A DNA stretch of 34,549 bases from JBHHZM01 sp046758065 (GTDB lineage: Bacteria > Pseudomonadota > Alphaproteobacteria > JAAXGF01): positions 1 to 34,549 of the forward strand of contig JBHHZM010000017.1 in the NCBI GenBank assembly GCA_046758065.1, read 5' to 3'. A program made the translations under genes and the position numbers. The notes beneath the pieces were generated by a model that saw nothing but the letters and a program-made list of their open reading frames with translations, was not told the DNA's origin and did no database searches. Shown in pieces: positions 18,103-26,454 of the stretch (position 1 is its first letter; each line of letters begins with the position of its first letter).

Positions 18103-19487
18103 AGCCCAACCCGATTTCCATCCAGCGTCGTCTCGCCTGGCGGCTGCTGGCGATTTTCCTGGTCATGCTCGGGGTGGCCTTCGCCGGGTTTCTCTATCGG
18201 GCGACCTCCGCCGTCGATCTCATGAAAGACAGGACCCTCCAAGCCCAGGCGAGCACGATCGCGGAGCACGTCTCCGTAGGTTCCGGAGGGACGGTCCGGG
18301 TGGCGCTGCCGAAAAATCTGGAGCGGCAGTACGCCGATTCGGAAGGCGGTTATTTCTTCGCGGTATACGGCAGCCGCGACCGCATCGTAGCGACCTCGTC
18401 GCCCGATACCGCGGAACTGCTGGGTCCCTTCGTTCCGTCAGGCACCGCCTCGCGTTTTTTCCGGATCGAAACGCGAACCCGGCCCTACTTCGGCTACATC
18501 ACAAGCGCACGGGGCCTGAGAATCGTCGTGGCGCAGGCCGCCGTACACAACGATGTGCTCATGGATTCGATCATGAACGAGTTCCTCGGGGCGGTCATGT
18601 GGTGGGTCGTTCCGATCGCCCTGATTGCCGTATGGATCGGCGTGATCACGATCCGCACCAGTCTCGCCCCTCTCAAAGCGCTTTCGGAAAGCGCCGCGAC
18701 GATCGGCCCGGCAACGACGAGCCGGCGATTGGCCGAGGATCGGGTGCCCGTCGAAGTGCTGCCGCTGGTGCGCGCCGTCAATGTGGCGCTCGACCGGCTG
18801 GAGCAGGGATTCGAGGCGCAGCGGCGCTTTACCGCCGACGCCGCCCATCAACTCAGAACACCGCTCGCGCTGCTTCAGGCCAGAATCGACAGCATGGCGG
18901 GCGACGTCCCGATGCTGCATGAGCTCCGCCGGGACGTCGACCGCCTCCATCGGATAATCGCCCAACTTCTGCGGATCGCCCGTCTCGATTCGGTGGAACC
19001 CGATCTCTCCGCCGAACTGGAGCTCAATCGGCTGACGGCGGACACGCTGGCCGAACTCGCGCCTCTCGCTCTCGGGCAGGGGATCGAGATCGGCCTGGAA
19101 CGCGAGGAAGCCGATGTCCGGATCGTCGGTAATCGGGAACTCCTGTCCGAAGCGGTGGCGAATCTGGTCGAGAATGCCATCGCGCACGCACCCCGGGGCA
19201 GTTCGATCGCCGTACGGGTAACCGCCCGGGGCACGATCGAAGTCCTCGACCGAGGACCGGGGGTGAAGGATGTCCATCGTGCGGCGATCTTCGAACGTTT
19301 CTGGCGGGCGCCCGGCAGCGCCAACGCCGGTGCGGGACTCGGACTCGCCATCGTCGCCGACATCGCCCGCATTCACGGCGGCGACGTCGCGGTCGAGGAA
19401 CGGCCCGGCGGCGGCGCCGCCTTCACGCTGCGCCTGCCTGTTCTGGCAAGGGATTTACCTGACGAAAATGGGACGCCGGACGAATGA
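18099..19487 (+). CDS. Sensor histidine kinase (QseC/PmrB/TctE-like)
   Basis: A 462-residue inner-membrane kinase. Helix 1 is at about 13-33 (LAWRLLAIFLVMLGVAFAGFL), a periplasmic sensor domain follows to about 160, helix 2 is VMWWVVPIALIAVWIGVITI, and a HAMP-like linker comes next. The H-box FTADAAHQLRTPLALL holds His250. The catalytic domain shows the N-box ELLSEAVANLVENAIAHAP, the G1 box DRGPGVK, and the G2 box AGLGLAIV. GTG start overlaps the regulator stop. The signal is unknown; the periplasmic domain contains YFFAVYGSRDRIVATS, a PAS-like or 2CSK_N-type stretch. Confidence 0.92.
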   Translation: MKPNPISIQRRLAWRLLAIFLVMLGVAFAGFLYRATSAVDLMKDRTLQAQASTIAEHVSVGSGGTVRVALPKNLERQYADSEGGYFFAVYGSRDRIVATSSPDTAELLGPFVPSGTASRFFRIETRTRPYFGYITSARGLRIVVAQAAVHNDVLMDSIMNEFLGAVMWWVVPIALIAVWIGVITIRTSLAPLKALSESAATIGPATTSRRLAEDRVPVEVLPLVRAVNVALDRLEQGFEAQRRFTADAAHQLRTPLALLQARIDSMAGDVPMLHELRRDVDRLHRIIAQLLRIARLDSVEPDLSAELELNRLTADTLAELAPLALGQGIEIGLEREEADVRIVGNRELLSEAVANLVENAIAHAPRGSSIAVRVTARGTIEVLDRGPGVKDVHRAAIFERFWRAPGSANAGAGLGLAIVADIARIHGGDVAVEERPGGGAAFTLRLPVLARDLPDENGTPDE

Positions 19488-19514
19488 GTTTGCTGCGACG
19501 GCGACGTCGACCGG

Positions 19515-20780
19515 TCAGAGCTGCCAGCGACGCATGCCTTTGGGCAACTCGGCATTGCGCCACATGCCGCGCACGTCGGCGATCAGCGCTCCGGGGGCGG
19601 CGAGGCGCGAGAACGTCGCCGCGGTGAAGCCGCGATACTCGTCGTGGGCGACGGCGCCGATCACCACGTCGTAGTCGCGCGCCTTGGCGAGGCTTTGCAT
19701 CAGGGTGATGCCGTAGTTCTCTGCGGCTTCTTCGGCGTCGGCCAGAGGATCGTGGACATCGACCTCGAAGCCTTGGGCCGCGAGCCCCCGGATGATGTCG
19801 AGGACCCGCGTGTTCCTGAGATCGGGTACGTTCTCCTTGAAGGTCACACCGAGAACCAGCGTTCGGCCCGCCGACACCGCGCGTGCGATCTCCTCGGCGA
19901 CGAAATGACCCATCGAGTCGTTGATGCGGCGCCCGGCGAGGATGATCTCCGGCTCGTGGCCCAGCTCGCGCGCCCGGTACGCGAGGTAAAACGGGTCGAC
20001 GCCGATGCAGTGCCCGCCGACCAGTCCGGGGCGGAAGTCGAAGAAGTTCCATTTGGTGGCGGCGGCGTCGACTACGTCATGCGCCGCAATGCCCAGCCGG
20101 TGGCAGATGTGCGTCACCTCGTTGATGAAGGCGATGTTGATGTCGCGCTGCGCGTTCTCGATGACCTTGGCTGCCTCGGCGGTCATGATGTCGGGCGCGA
20201 CGTGAACGCCGCCCGACGTGATCGCGCCGTAGAGCGCCGCCAGCCGCTCGGTCGCCGCCTCGGTCTGTCCGGCGACGACCTTGGTGATGCGCTCGACCGT
20301 GTGCTCGCGATCGCCGGGATTGATGCGCTCGGGTGAATAGCCGAGAACGAAATCCTTGCCGCAGACCAGACCCGACGCCGCCGCGATCTCGGGGCCGCAG
20401 ATGGTTTCCGTCACCCCGGGATAAACCGTGCTCTCGACCACGATCAACGCCCCCTCGCCGATTTGTTGTCCCACCGTACGCGAGGCGGCGCGCAGCGCGT
20501 TCAGGTCGGGACGGTTGTCGGCATCGACCGGCGTCGGCACGGTAATGACGAACACGTCCGAACCCGCCATCGCCGCTGCGTCGTCGGCGAGGTCGAGCGT
20601 CGAAGCCGAGAGCGTCGCGCGATCGACTTCGCCGGTGCGGTCGCGGCACTCGCGCAACTCGGCGACGCGTTGCGCATCGCGGTCATAGCCCAACACCGGG
20701 AAGTGACGCGCGAACGCCACTGCGAGCGGCAGGCCGACGTAGCCGAGTCCGACGACCGAAATGCGCGAAGATTCAGGCAT
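19515..20780 (-). CDS. UDP-sugar 6-dehydrogenase (TviB/WbpO/WecC group)
   Basis: A 421-residue NAD-dependent enzyme that oxidises C6 of a UDP-hexosamine or hexose to the uronic acid for polysaccharide synthesis. The NAD loop is VVGLGYVGLPLAVAFA (about 9-24). Conserved stretches ITVPTPVD, STVYPGVTE, GYSPERINPGD and AKVIENAQRDINIAFINE are present. The catalytic cysteine is at about 258 in GLVGGHCIGVDPFYL. The TKWNFFDFRPG segment is typical of the UDP-HexNAc branch rather than UDP-glucose dehydrogenase. An AGGAGA ribosome site precedes the ATG. It converges on the histidine kinase with 27 bases between and is divergent from the GT4 genes. Confidence 0.92.
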   Translation of the reverse strand: MPESSRISVVGLGYVGLPLAVAFARHFPVLGYDRDAQRVAELRECRDRTGEVDRATLSASTLDLADDAAAMAGSDVFVITVPTPVDADNRPDLNALRAASRTVGQQIGEGALIVVESTVYPGVTETICGPEIAAASGLVCGKDFVLGYSPERINPGDREHTVERITKVVAGQTEAATERLAALYGAITSGGVHVAPDIMTAEAAKVIENAQRDINIAFINEVTHICHRLGIAAHDVVDAAATKWNFFDFRPGLVGGHCIGVDPFYLAYRARELGHEPEIILAGRRINDSMGHFVAEEIARAVSAGRTLVLGVTFKENVPDLRNTRVLDIIRGLAAQGFEVDVHDPLADAEEAAENYGITLMQSLAKARDYDVVIGAVAHDEYRGFTAATFSRLAAPGALIADVRGMWRNAELPKGMRRWQL

Positions 20781-20813
20781 GAAGTGTCTCCTGTAGCGGG
20801 CGCGACCGTTCCG

Positions 20814-20842
20814 TCTAGACCCTGCCCTCGCGCCCTGTCAAT
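20814..20842 (-). promoter_or_regulatory. Candidate promoter of the UDP-sugar dehydrogenase gene
   Basis: On the minus strand a perfect TTGACA (20837-20842) is followed, 17 bases on, by TCTAGA (20814-20819; 3/6). The transcript would start about 27 bases before the ATG. The -35 is strong and the -10 weak. Confidence 0.45.
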
Positions 20843-20885
20843 CGAGTGCTCCCGAAGACCCGCCGTTGCAAACCATAGGGGTTCG

Positions 20886-20895
20886 GTGTTAACAC
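20886..20895. repeat. Perfect palindrome GTGTTAACAC in a divergent intergenic region
   Basis: A 10-bp perfect palindrome followed by TCGGTTTTTATT, in the 204-base gap between the divergent dehydrogenase and glycosyltransferase genes. As RNA it cannot form a good stem, so a DNA-binding-protein site is more likely than a terminator. A TTGCAA at 20867-20872 could serve as -35 for the plus-strand gene but no good -10 accompanies it. Confidence 0.35.
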
Positions 20896-20984
20896 TCGGT
20901 TTTTATTGAACTTCCGCCGTCGAGCCCGGGGCGTTCGCAAGCGCCGGGGCCGATAGCGGGCAGCCCCGAGGCGGACGTCGCCGG

Positions 20985-22172
20985 TTGCGTATTCTCACCT
21001 TCACCACCCTCTACCCCAACGCGGCGCAGCCACATCATGGCGTGTTCGTCGAGAACCGCCTGCGCCATCTGGTCGCCGGTGGCGAAGTGAGCGCCCGGGT
21101 GGTCGCGCCGGTACCGTGGTTTCCCTTCCGCAGCTCCCGTTTCGGCCGCTACGCCGATTTCGCCCGTGCGCCCCGGCGCGAACGGCGCCACGGTCTCGTC
21201 GTCGACCATCCGCGCTATCCGGCGATCCCGAAGATCGGCATGAACGCGGCGCCGTTCCTGCTTTACCTCGCCACGCGCCGCGCCGCGCGGGGTCTGATCG
21301 CCGCCGGCCACGACTTCGATCTCATCGACGCCCATTACTTCTACCCCGACGGCGTTGCCGCGGCGCTGTTGGGGCGCAGCCTCGGCAAGCCCGTCACGAT
21401 CACCGCGCGCGGCACCGATCTCAACCTGATCCCGCGTCATGCCCTGCCGCGACGGATGATCCGCTGGGCGGCGGACGAGGCGGCGGGACTGGTCACCGTC
21501 TGTCAGGCGCTCAAGGACCGTCTCGCCGGGCTCGGCGTCGCCGCCGAGCGCGTCACGGTCCTGCGCAACGGGGTCGATCTCGACCTTTTTCGGCCCGGCG
21601 ACCGCGCGACGGCGCGCGCCGAGTTCGGCTTCGACGGGGTGACGCTGCTTTCGGTGGGAAATCTTGTTCCTCTCAAGGGCCATAATCTCGTCATCGCCGC
21701 GCTCTCATCGCTGCCCCAAGCGCGATTGTTGATCGCCGGCGGCGGACCAGATAGACCCGCGCTTGAGGCTCTTGCAATTCGCCTCGGCGTGGCCGACCGG
21801 GTACGCTTCCTCGGGCGGGTCGGACATGAGGAGCTACCCCGGATCTATGGCACCGCGGACGCGCTGGTGCTGGCGTCGAGTCGGGAAGGATGGCCCAATG
21901 TGCTGCTCGAGGCCATGGCCTGCGGCACCCCTGTGGTCGCCACCGAAGTTGGCGGCATACCCGAAGTCGTGGCCACGCCCGCCGCCGGCGTGCTGATGCC
22001 CGAGCGCAGCGCAGAAGGAGTCGCCGCCGGGGTCGAAGCGCTTTTTGCCAGCCCGCCCGAACGCGCGGCGACCCGCGCCTACGCCGAGGGCTTCGGTTGG
22101 GAAGCGACGACACAAGGCCAGATCGCGCTGTTCCGAAGCATCCTGGGCAGCCGTGAACATAAGCATTCCTGA
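20985..22172 (+). CDS. Glycosyltransferase family 4
   Basis: A 395-residue GT-B fold transferase for a surface or exported glycan. The N-terminal domain begins MRILTFTTLYPNAAQPHHGVFVE, the common start of GT4 enzymes that take a nucleotide sugar. The donor domain shows LLSVGNLVPLKGHNLVIAAL, LLIAGGGPDRPAL, the acidic pair in SREGWPNVLLEAMACGTPVVAT (EX7E-type motif), and GGIPEVV. The start is TTG at 20985 because no ATG or GTG lies before the conserved N-terminus; the ribosome site is weak (GAGG about 15 bases upstream). The exact sugar is not readable. Confidence 0.9.
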   Translation: MRILTFTTLYPNAAQPHHGVFVENRLRHLVAGGEVSARVVAPVPWFPFRSSRFGRYADFARAPRRERRHGLVVDHPRYPAIPKIGMNAAPFLLYLATRRAARGLIAAGHDFDLIDAHYFYPDGVAAALLGRSLGKPVTITARGTDLNLIPRHALPRRMIRWAADEAAGLVTVCQALKDRLAGLGVAAERVTVLRNGVDLDLFRPGDRATARAEFGFDGVTLLSVGNLVPLKGHNLVIAALSSLPQARLLIAGGGPDRPALEALAIRLGVADRVRFLGRVGHEELPRIYGTADALVLASSREGWPNVLLEAMACGTPVVATEVGGIPEVVATPAAGVLMPERSAEGVAAGVEALFASPPERAATRAYAEGFGWEATTQGQIALFRSILGSREHKHS

Positions 22173-22241
22173 GCGCCGCCGTCACCGCCGCCGGGCTCGG
22201 AGGTGTACCATACTGGGCTAGTCATCCGTTTGGCCTTCAGC

Positions 22242-22262
22242 GGTTAAAGTGAAATATTAACC
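22242..22262. repeat. Inverted repeat upstream of the wecB remnant
   Basis: Arms GGTTAA and TTAACC are separated by nine AT-rich bases, about 50 bases before the wecB-remnant ATG. It could be an operator overlapping an AT-rich promoter, but no clear -35/-10 pair is seen. Confidence 0.3.
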
Positions 22263-22313
22263 ATCGCTTCCGACACTCGAACCACACCACCGCTCCCGGA
22301 CTCATCGCAAGAA

Positions 22314-22448
22314 ATGAAACGTTCCGCCATACATCTGATCGCCGGTGCGCGGCCCAACTTCATGAAGATCGCGCCCCTCTATCACGCGCTCGCTCGTGAG
22401 AACTGGTGCAGGGTGAAGCCCACCGCCCCGCAACTCGGGCACGGATGA
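22314..22448 (+). pseudogene. wecB: Truncated 5' end of UDP-N-acetylglucosamine 2-epimerase gene
   Basis: A 44-codon frame whose first 33 or so residues, including HLIAGARPNFMKIAPLYHAL, are the unmistakable N-terminus of WecB. That enzyme normally has about 370 residues and converts UDP-GlcNAc to UDP-ManNAc. After ARENWC the homology stops; the remaining residues (RVKPTAPQLGHG) look unrelated and end at TGA 22446-22448. The simplest reading is a deletion that removed the rest of wecB, with a junction near 22412. The stump still ends in ATGA with the next GT4 start, so it may persist as a translated leader. The neighbouring dehydrogenase of WecC/TviB type would act on the product or on a related sugar. 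Confidence 0.85.
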
Positions 22449-23608
22449 AAATCCTCTATCACCATCGCATCCGTTCCAAGGACGGACAGTTCGTCCACAT
22501 CGAGGAGTTGACCGAAGCCCTGCGCGGGCTCGGCCACGAGATCGTCATGGTCGGTCCGGCGGCGGTCGAACGCGATGCCTTCGGCGCCGATGCGGGACTG
22601 GTCGGCGTGCTCAAGCGATTGCTGCACGGAGCGATCTACGAGTGCATGGAGCTCGCCTACGGGCTGTTCGCCTACCGCCGGCTGAAGGCCGCGTATCTGC
22701 GTCACTGCCCCGACTGTATCTACGAACGCTATAATCTCTTCCTGCCGGCGGGCGTGTGGCTCAAGCGCAGATACAGGCTGCCCATGCTGCTTGAGGTCAA
22801 CGCGCCGCTGGTCGAGGAACGCAGCCGCTTCGGCGGCCTGACGCTCGCCCGCCTGGCCCGCTGGAGCGAGCGTTTCGCGTGGCGGGGCGCCGATTTCGTG
22901 CTGCCGGTCAGCGGCATGCTGGCCGAGCGCGTGCGCGATGCCGGCGTCCCCGACGAGCGCATCGTCGTCATTCGCAACGGCATCGACCCGGAACGGTTCG
23001 ACGCGGTCGCGGCAAGCGACGAGACGCGACGCCGCCTGGGCCTCGACGGCCGGCTTATCCTCGGTTTCACCGGTTTCGTGCGGTCGTGGCACGGCCTCAA
23101 CCAGGTGATCGACGTGATCGCCGAAGACGCGGGCCGGCGCGATCTGCACCTGCTCGTGGTGGGCGATGGCCCGGCCCGGGCCGAGCTCGAATCCTACGCA
23201 CGCGAACGCGGCGTCGGCAGCCGCCTCACGGTCACGGGCATCGTCCAGCGCGGCGCGGTGGCGGACTATGTCTCGGCGTTCGACGTGGGTCTGCAACCCG
23301 ATGTCGTACCCTATGCCTCGCCGCTGAAACTGATCGAGTACATGGCGCTGGGGCGCGCCATCGTCGCTCCGGCCAGAGCCAACATCCGCGAACTCCTCAC
23401 CGATGGTGAAAATGCCGTGCTGTTCGACCCGAAGGCTCCGGGATCACTGCAACGGGCGGTCGAGCGCATTTGCGCCGACGCGTCGTTGCGCCGACGCCTC
23501 GGCGACGCCGCACGCCTCGAAATCGAGAAACAGGGTCTTACCTGGCGATGCAATGCGCAAAGAGTCGAAGACCTGTTCCTCCGCCTCGGGGTCGGCTCCG
23601 CCGGCTGA
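22445..23608 (+). CDS. Glycosyltransferase family 4
   Basis: A 387-residue GT-B transferase of a different subgroup from the previous one. It starts MKILYHHRIRSKDGQFVHIEEL and continues to the donor domain: VIRNGIDPERFD, LILGFTGFVRSWHGLNQVIDVI, LLVVGDGPARAELESYA, then PYASPLKLIEYMALGRAIVAP. The last segment carries the conserved Glu of the GT4 nucleotide-sugar site. The ATG at 22445 overlaps the stop of the wecB stump. In-frame codons upstream lie within that stump and are not needed. It is probably part of an exopolysaccharide or O-antigen assembly set with the upstream GT4 and the dehydrogenase. Confidence 0.9.
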   Translation: MKILYHHRIRSKDGQFVHIEELTEALRGLGHEIVMVGPAAVERDAFGADAGLVGVLKRLLHGAIYECMELAYGLFAYRRLKAAYLRHCPDCIYERYNLFLPAGVWLKRRYRLPMLLEVNAPLVEERSRFGGLTLARLARWSERFAWRGADFVLPVSGMLAERVRDAGVPDERIVVIRNGIDPERFDAVAASDETRRRLGLDGRLILGFTGFVRSWHGLNQVIDVIAEDAGRRDLHLLVVGDGPARAELESYARERGVGSRLTVTGIVQRGAVADYVSAFDVGLQPDVVPYASPLKLIEYMALGRAIVAPARANIRELLTDGENAVLFDPKAPGSLQRAVERICADASLRRRLGDAARLEIEKQGLTWRCNAQRVEDLFLRLGVGSAG

Positions 23609-23666
23609 CGCGGAGGTCGGGCAAGGTCGCAAACTTCAACCGGCGCCACCTACAAGGAGAAATGCC

Positions 23667-24422
23667 GTGTGGCTGATTCCTGGCTCTCTCAAGACCCTGC
23701 TGTTTCCGCCGGCCAATCTGTTCCTCGTGGTCGCCCTCGGCTGGCTTCTGGGCCGGCGCTGGCCGCGGCTGGGCGGTACGCTGGTCAAGGCGGCGCTAAT
23801 CGTGCTGTTCCTGTTGAGCCTGCCGGCGGTCGCCGGAACATTGCTCCGCGCCGTTGAATCGGTACCGCCGCTCGAACCCGGGAATTTCGTCGACGAGGCC
23901 CGCGCGATCGTCGTGCTCAGCGCCGGCATCTACCGCGACGCGCCCGAATACGGCGGCGACACCGTCGACCCGGTCACGCTCGAGCGCCTGCGCTACGGCG
24001 CCTGGCTGCATCGCGCCACCGGCCTCCCGCTGCTGGTGACCGGGGGGCAGATCAAGCCGGGCGATACGCCACTCGCCCGGGTCATGGCTGCGACCCTTCG
24101 CAACGAGTTCGGGGTGCCGGTCCGCTGGGTCGAGCCCGAGGCGCGCAACACGTTCGACAACGCCGAACGGAGCGCCTCGATGCTCCGCCGCGCGGAGGGG
24201 ATCGACAAGGTCTATCTGGTGACGAGCGCCGCGCACATGCGTCGCGCCCTCGCCGCCTTCGCGGCCGTCGGCCTCAACGCGGTGCCCGCGCCCACCAACT
24301 TCGCGTCGCCGATCGCCCCCGAGTTCAGCGATTTCATACCCTCGGCAGAGGCGCTTCGCGATTGCACGACCGCGTTCTACGAAGCACTCGGCCTCGTCTG
24401 GTACCGCCTCGCTTATCTCTGA
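23667..24422 (+). CDS. YdcF/ElyC-family (DUF218) membrane protein
   Basis: A 251-residue protein with two N-terminal hydrophobic helices (ANLFLVVALGWLLG and ALIVLFLLSLPAVAG) followed by the DUF218 domain: ARAIVVLSAGIYRDAPEYGGD, then LPLLVTGGQIKPG, VRWVEPEARNTFDNAERSA, and VYLVTSAAHMRRALAAF. This family includes ElyC and SanA, linked to envelope integrity and undecaprenyl-phosphate supply in enteric bacteria. The enzymatic reaction is not established. The GTG at 23667 is chosen for its AAGGAGA ribosome site six bases upstream. It lies 58 bases after the GT4 gene and faces the dehalogenase gene. Confidence 0.87.
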   Translation: MWLIPGSLKTLLFPPANLFLVVALGWLLGRRWPRLGGTLVKAALIVLFLLSLPAVAGTLLRAVESVPPLEPGNFVDEARAIVVLSAGIYRDAPEYGGDTVDPVTLERLRYGAWLHRATGLPLLVTGGQIKPGDTPLARVMAATLRNEFGVPVRWVEPEARNTFDNAERSASMLRRAEGIDKVYLVTSAAHMRRALAAFAAVGLNAVPAPTNFASPIAPEFSDFIPSAEALRDCTTAFYEALGLVWYRLAYL

Positions 24423-24429
24423 GAATCCT

Positions 24430-24444
24430 CCCCAATCGGGGTTT
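24430..24444 (+). terminator. Weak hairpin between YdcF-like and dehalogenase genes
   Basis: CCCC-AATC-GGGG followed by TTT, eight bases past the YdcF-like stop. Only four base pairs, so termination here is uncertain. Confidence 0.3.
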
Positions 24445-24458
24445 GCGGCGTCAAGCTT

Positions 24459-25331
24459 TCAGGCCGGGAAAAAGCCGATCAGTTCGTCTGCCGTTTCGCC
24501 GGGCGCTTCCTCGGGCAGGTAATGACCGCAGCCGAGCGCCCGACCGGACACGTCCCGGGCGCGCTCGCGCCAGCAGGCGAGCACATCGTACAGCCGGTGC
24601 ATCGCTCCCTGTTCCCCCCAGAGTACCAGCAGCGGACAAGCGAGCTTGCGGTCGAGGTCGCTGCGGTCGTGTTCGAGATCGACCGACGCCGCCGCGCGAT
24701 AGTCCTCGCAGCTCGCGTGGATCGTCGCCGGATCCGAGAAACAACGCAGATATTCACGCATCGCCGCGGGAGAAAACGCGGTCGCGGCAGCGCCCCATCG
24801 GGCGAACAGCCGACGCAGGTAGTATTCGGGGTCGGCGCCGATCAACCGTTCGGGCAGGTCGAAGGGCTGGATCAGGAAGAACCAGTGCCAATACGCGGTC
24901 GCCAGCGCCCGGTCGGCCGTGGCATAGAGCTTGTAGGTCGGCACGATATCGAGCACCGCGAGCCGCGTCACCGTATCGGCATGGTCGAGCGCCATGCGGT
25001 GAGCGACGCGTCCGCCGCGGTCGTGGCCGGCGACGAAGAAGCGCTCGAAGCCGAGTGCGCGCATTACCGCGACCTGATCGGCGGCCATCGCGCGCTTCGA
25101 ATAGCCGGCGTGGTCGTCGCCCGCGGGCGGCTTGCCGCTGTCGCCATAGCCGCGCAGATCGCTCGCCACCACGGTAAAACGCTCGGCGAGACGCGGCGCG
25201 ACCTTGTGCCATAGGACATGGGTCTGCGGATAGCCGTGCAGCAGCAGGAGCGGCGGGCCCGAGCCGCCGATCATCAGGTTGATGCCGACGCCTGCGGCAT
25301 CGATTCGCCGTCTTTCAAAACCGAAAAACAT
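24459..25331 (-). CDS. Fluoroacetate/haloacetate dehalogenase-like alpha/beta hydrolase
   Basis: A 290-residue alpha/beta hydrolase that reads along its whole length like fluoroacetate dehalogenase. The catalytic triad is Asp104 in AGHDRGGRVAHRMALDH, Asp128 in LAVLDIVPT, and His270 in GCGHYLPEEAPGETA. The halide pocket of the characterised Rhodopseudomonas enzyme (His155, Trp156, Tyr219) is matched by His149-Trp150 in YWHWFFLIQPFDLPE and Tyr211 in CEDYRA, with consistent offsets. The loop LHGYPQTHVLWHKVAP and DLRGYGDSGKP also match. An aspartate nucleophile supports C-halogen or epoxide cleavage rather than esterase activity. The true substrate could be another small haloacid. It is divergent from the polyketide synthase gene, sharing about 80 bases. 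Confidence 0.85.
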   Translation of the reverse strand: MFFGFERRRIDAAGVGINLMIGGSGPPLLLLHGYPQTHVLWHKVAPRLAERFTVVASDLRGYGDSGKPPAGDDHAGYSKRAMAADQVAVMRALGFERFFVAGHDRGGRVAHRMALDHADTVTRLAVLDIVPTYKLYATADRALATAYWHWFFLIQPFDLPERLIGADPEYYLRRLFARWGAAATAFSPAAMREYLRCFSDPATIHASCEDYRAAASVDLEHDRSDLDRKLACPLLVLWGEQGAMHRLYDVLACWRERARDVSGRALGCGHYLPEEAPGETADELIGFFPA

Positions 25332-25410
25332 TGCAAGCTGTCCCTGCCCACGACATATCTGATTTACAGTAGCAAGGATTCCGATTTCGCAACAACGCGA
25401 CGCGTCGCTT

Positions 25411-26454
25411 ATGCCGTCCCCGGTTCGCCTTTGCGCGCTCGCCACGGCCGTACCGCCCCATCGGCTGGACCAGAATGCGGTCATGGCCTGGGCGTCGCAA
25501 CAGTTCGACGGCGCCTTCGGCGACCTCGACCGCCTGCTCGGCGTGTTCGAAAACGCCGCGATCGGAACGCGCTATTCCTGCGTGCCGATCGAATGGTACA
25601 GCCGCGATCACGGGCTCGGCGAACGCAACCGGCTCTATCTCGACAACGCCGTGGCGCTGCTCGAATCGGCCGCCGTCACCGCGCTTGCGAGGGGCGGACT
25701 CACGGCCTCCGACATCGACGTCATCGTCAGCGTCTCGACCACCGGGATCGCGACGCCGAGCCTCGACGCCTTGTTGATGGAACGCCTGCCCTTCCGCCGC
25801 GACGTGCAGCGTCTGCCGGTCTTCGGGCTGGGCTGCGCCGGTGGGGTGCTGGGGCTGGCGCGCGCCGCCGCGCTGGCGCGCGCGACCCCTGGCGCCAAGG
25901 TGCTGTTTCTGGTCGTCGAACTCTGCGCGCTGACCTTCCGCGCCGCCGATCGCACCAAGAGCAACCTGATCGCGGTCGCGCTGTTCGGCGACGGCGCCGC
26001 GGCGGGCGTGCTGGGACGCGATCTCGATGGTCCAGCAGTGACGGCCTGGGGCGAGCATACCTGGTCGCATTCGCTCGACGTCATGGGCTGGAACATCGCC
26101 GACGACGGATTCGGCGTCCTGTTCTCGCGCGACATCCCCCATCTCGTGCGCCGGCGCATGCGCGCCGCCGCGGAAAGCTTTCTTTCCCGTCACGACCTCG
26201 CCCTCGACGACATCGACAGCTTCGTCTGCCATCCGGGCGGCGCCAAAGTGGTCGACGCGCTAGAAGAAGCTTACGGCCTGCCGTGCGGCGGACTCGTTCA
26301 TAGCCGCGCAGTGTTGCGCGAGTACGGCAACATGTCGGCGGCGACGGTGATGTTCGTACTCGATCGCGTGCTCGGCGCGGGGCGGCGACGCCATCTCGTT
26401 TCGTCGCTCGGCCCCGGATTCACAGCCGCCTTCCTCGTCCTGGAAGAGGCGTGA
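25411..26454 (+). CDS. Type III polyketide synthase
   Basis: A 347-residue chalcone-synthase-like enzyme that condenses malonyl-CoA units on an acyl-CoA starter. The catalytic triad is complete: Cys142 in GLGCAGGVLGLARA, His274 in CHPGGAKVVDALE, and Asn307 in YGNMSAATVMFVLDR. The thiolase-fold closing segment SLGPGFTAAFLVLEEA is also present. Bacterial members often make alkylpyrones, alkylresorcinols or phloroglucinols. The ATG at 25411 is the first in frame; the ribosome site is weak. The stop overlaps the GTG of an isoprenylcysteine-methyltransferase-like gene, an arrangement known from Bacillus BpsA-BpsB, where the partner O-methylates alkylpyrones. Confidence 0.93.
   Translation: MPSPVRLCALATAVPPHRLDQNAVMAWASQQFDGAFGDLDRLLGVFENAAIGTRYSCVPIEWYSRDHGLGERNRLYLDNAVALLESAAVTALARGGLTASDIDVIVSVSTTGIATPSLDALLMERLPFRRDVQRLPVFGLGCAGGVLGLARAAALARATPGAKVLFLVVELCALTFRAADRTKSNLIAVALFGDGAAAGVLGRDLDGPAVTAWGEHTWSHSLDVMGWNIADDGFGVLFSRDIPHLVRRRMRAAAESFLSRHDLALDDIDSFVCHPGGAKVVDALEEAYGLPCGGLVHSRAVLREYGNMSAATVMFVLDRVLGAGRRRHLVSSLGPGFTAAFLVLEEA

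Noticed and set aside
24930..24945. Possible alternative call of the alpha/beta hydrolase as an epoxide hydrolase
   Set aside because: Epoxide hydrolases need lid tyrosines; the His-Trp plus Tyr halide pocket and C-terminal GHYLPEEAP match haloacetate dehalogenases better.
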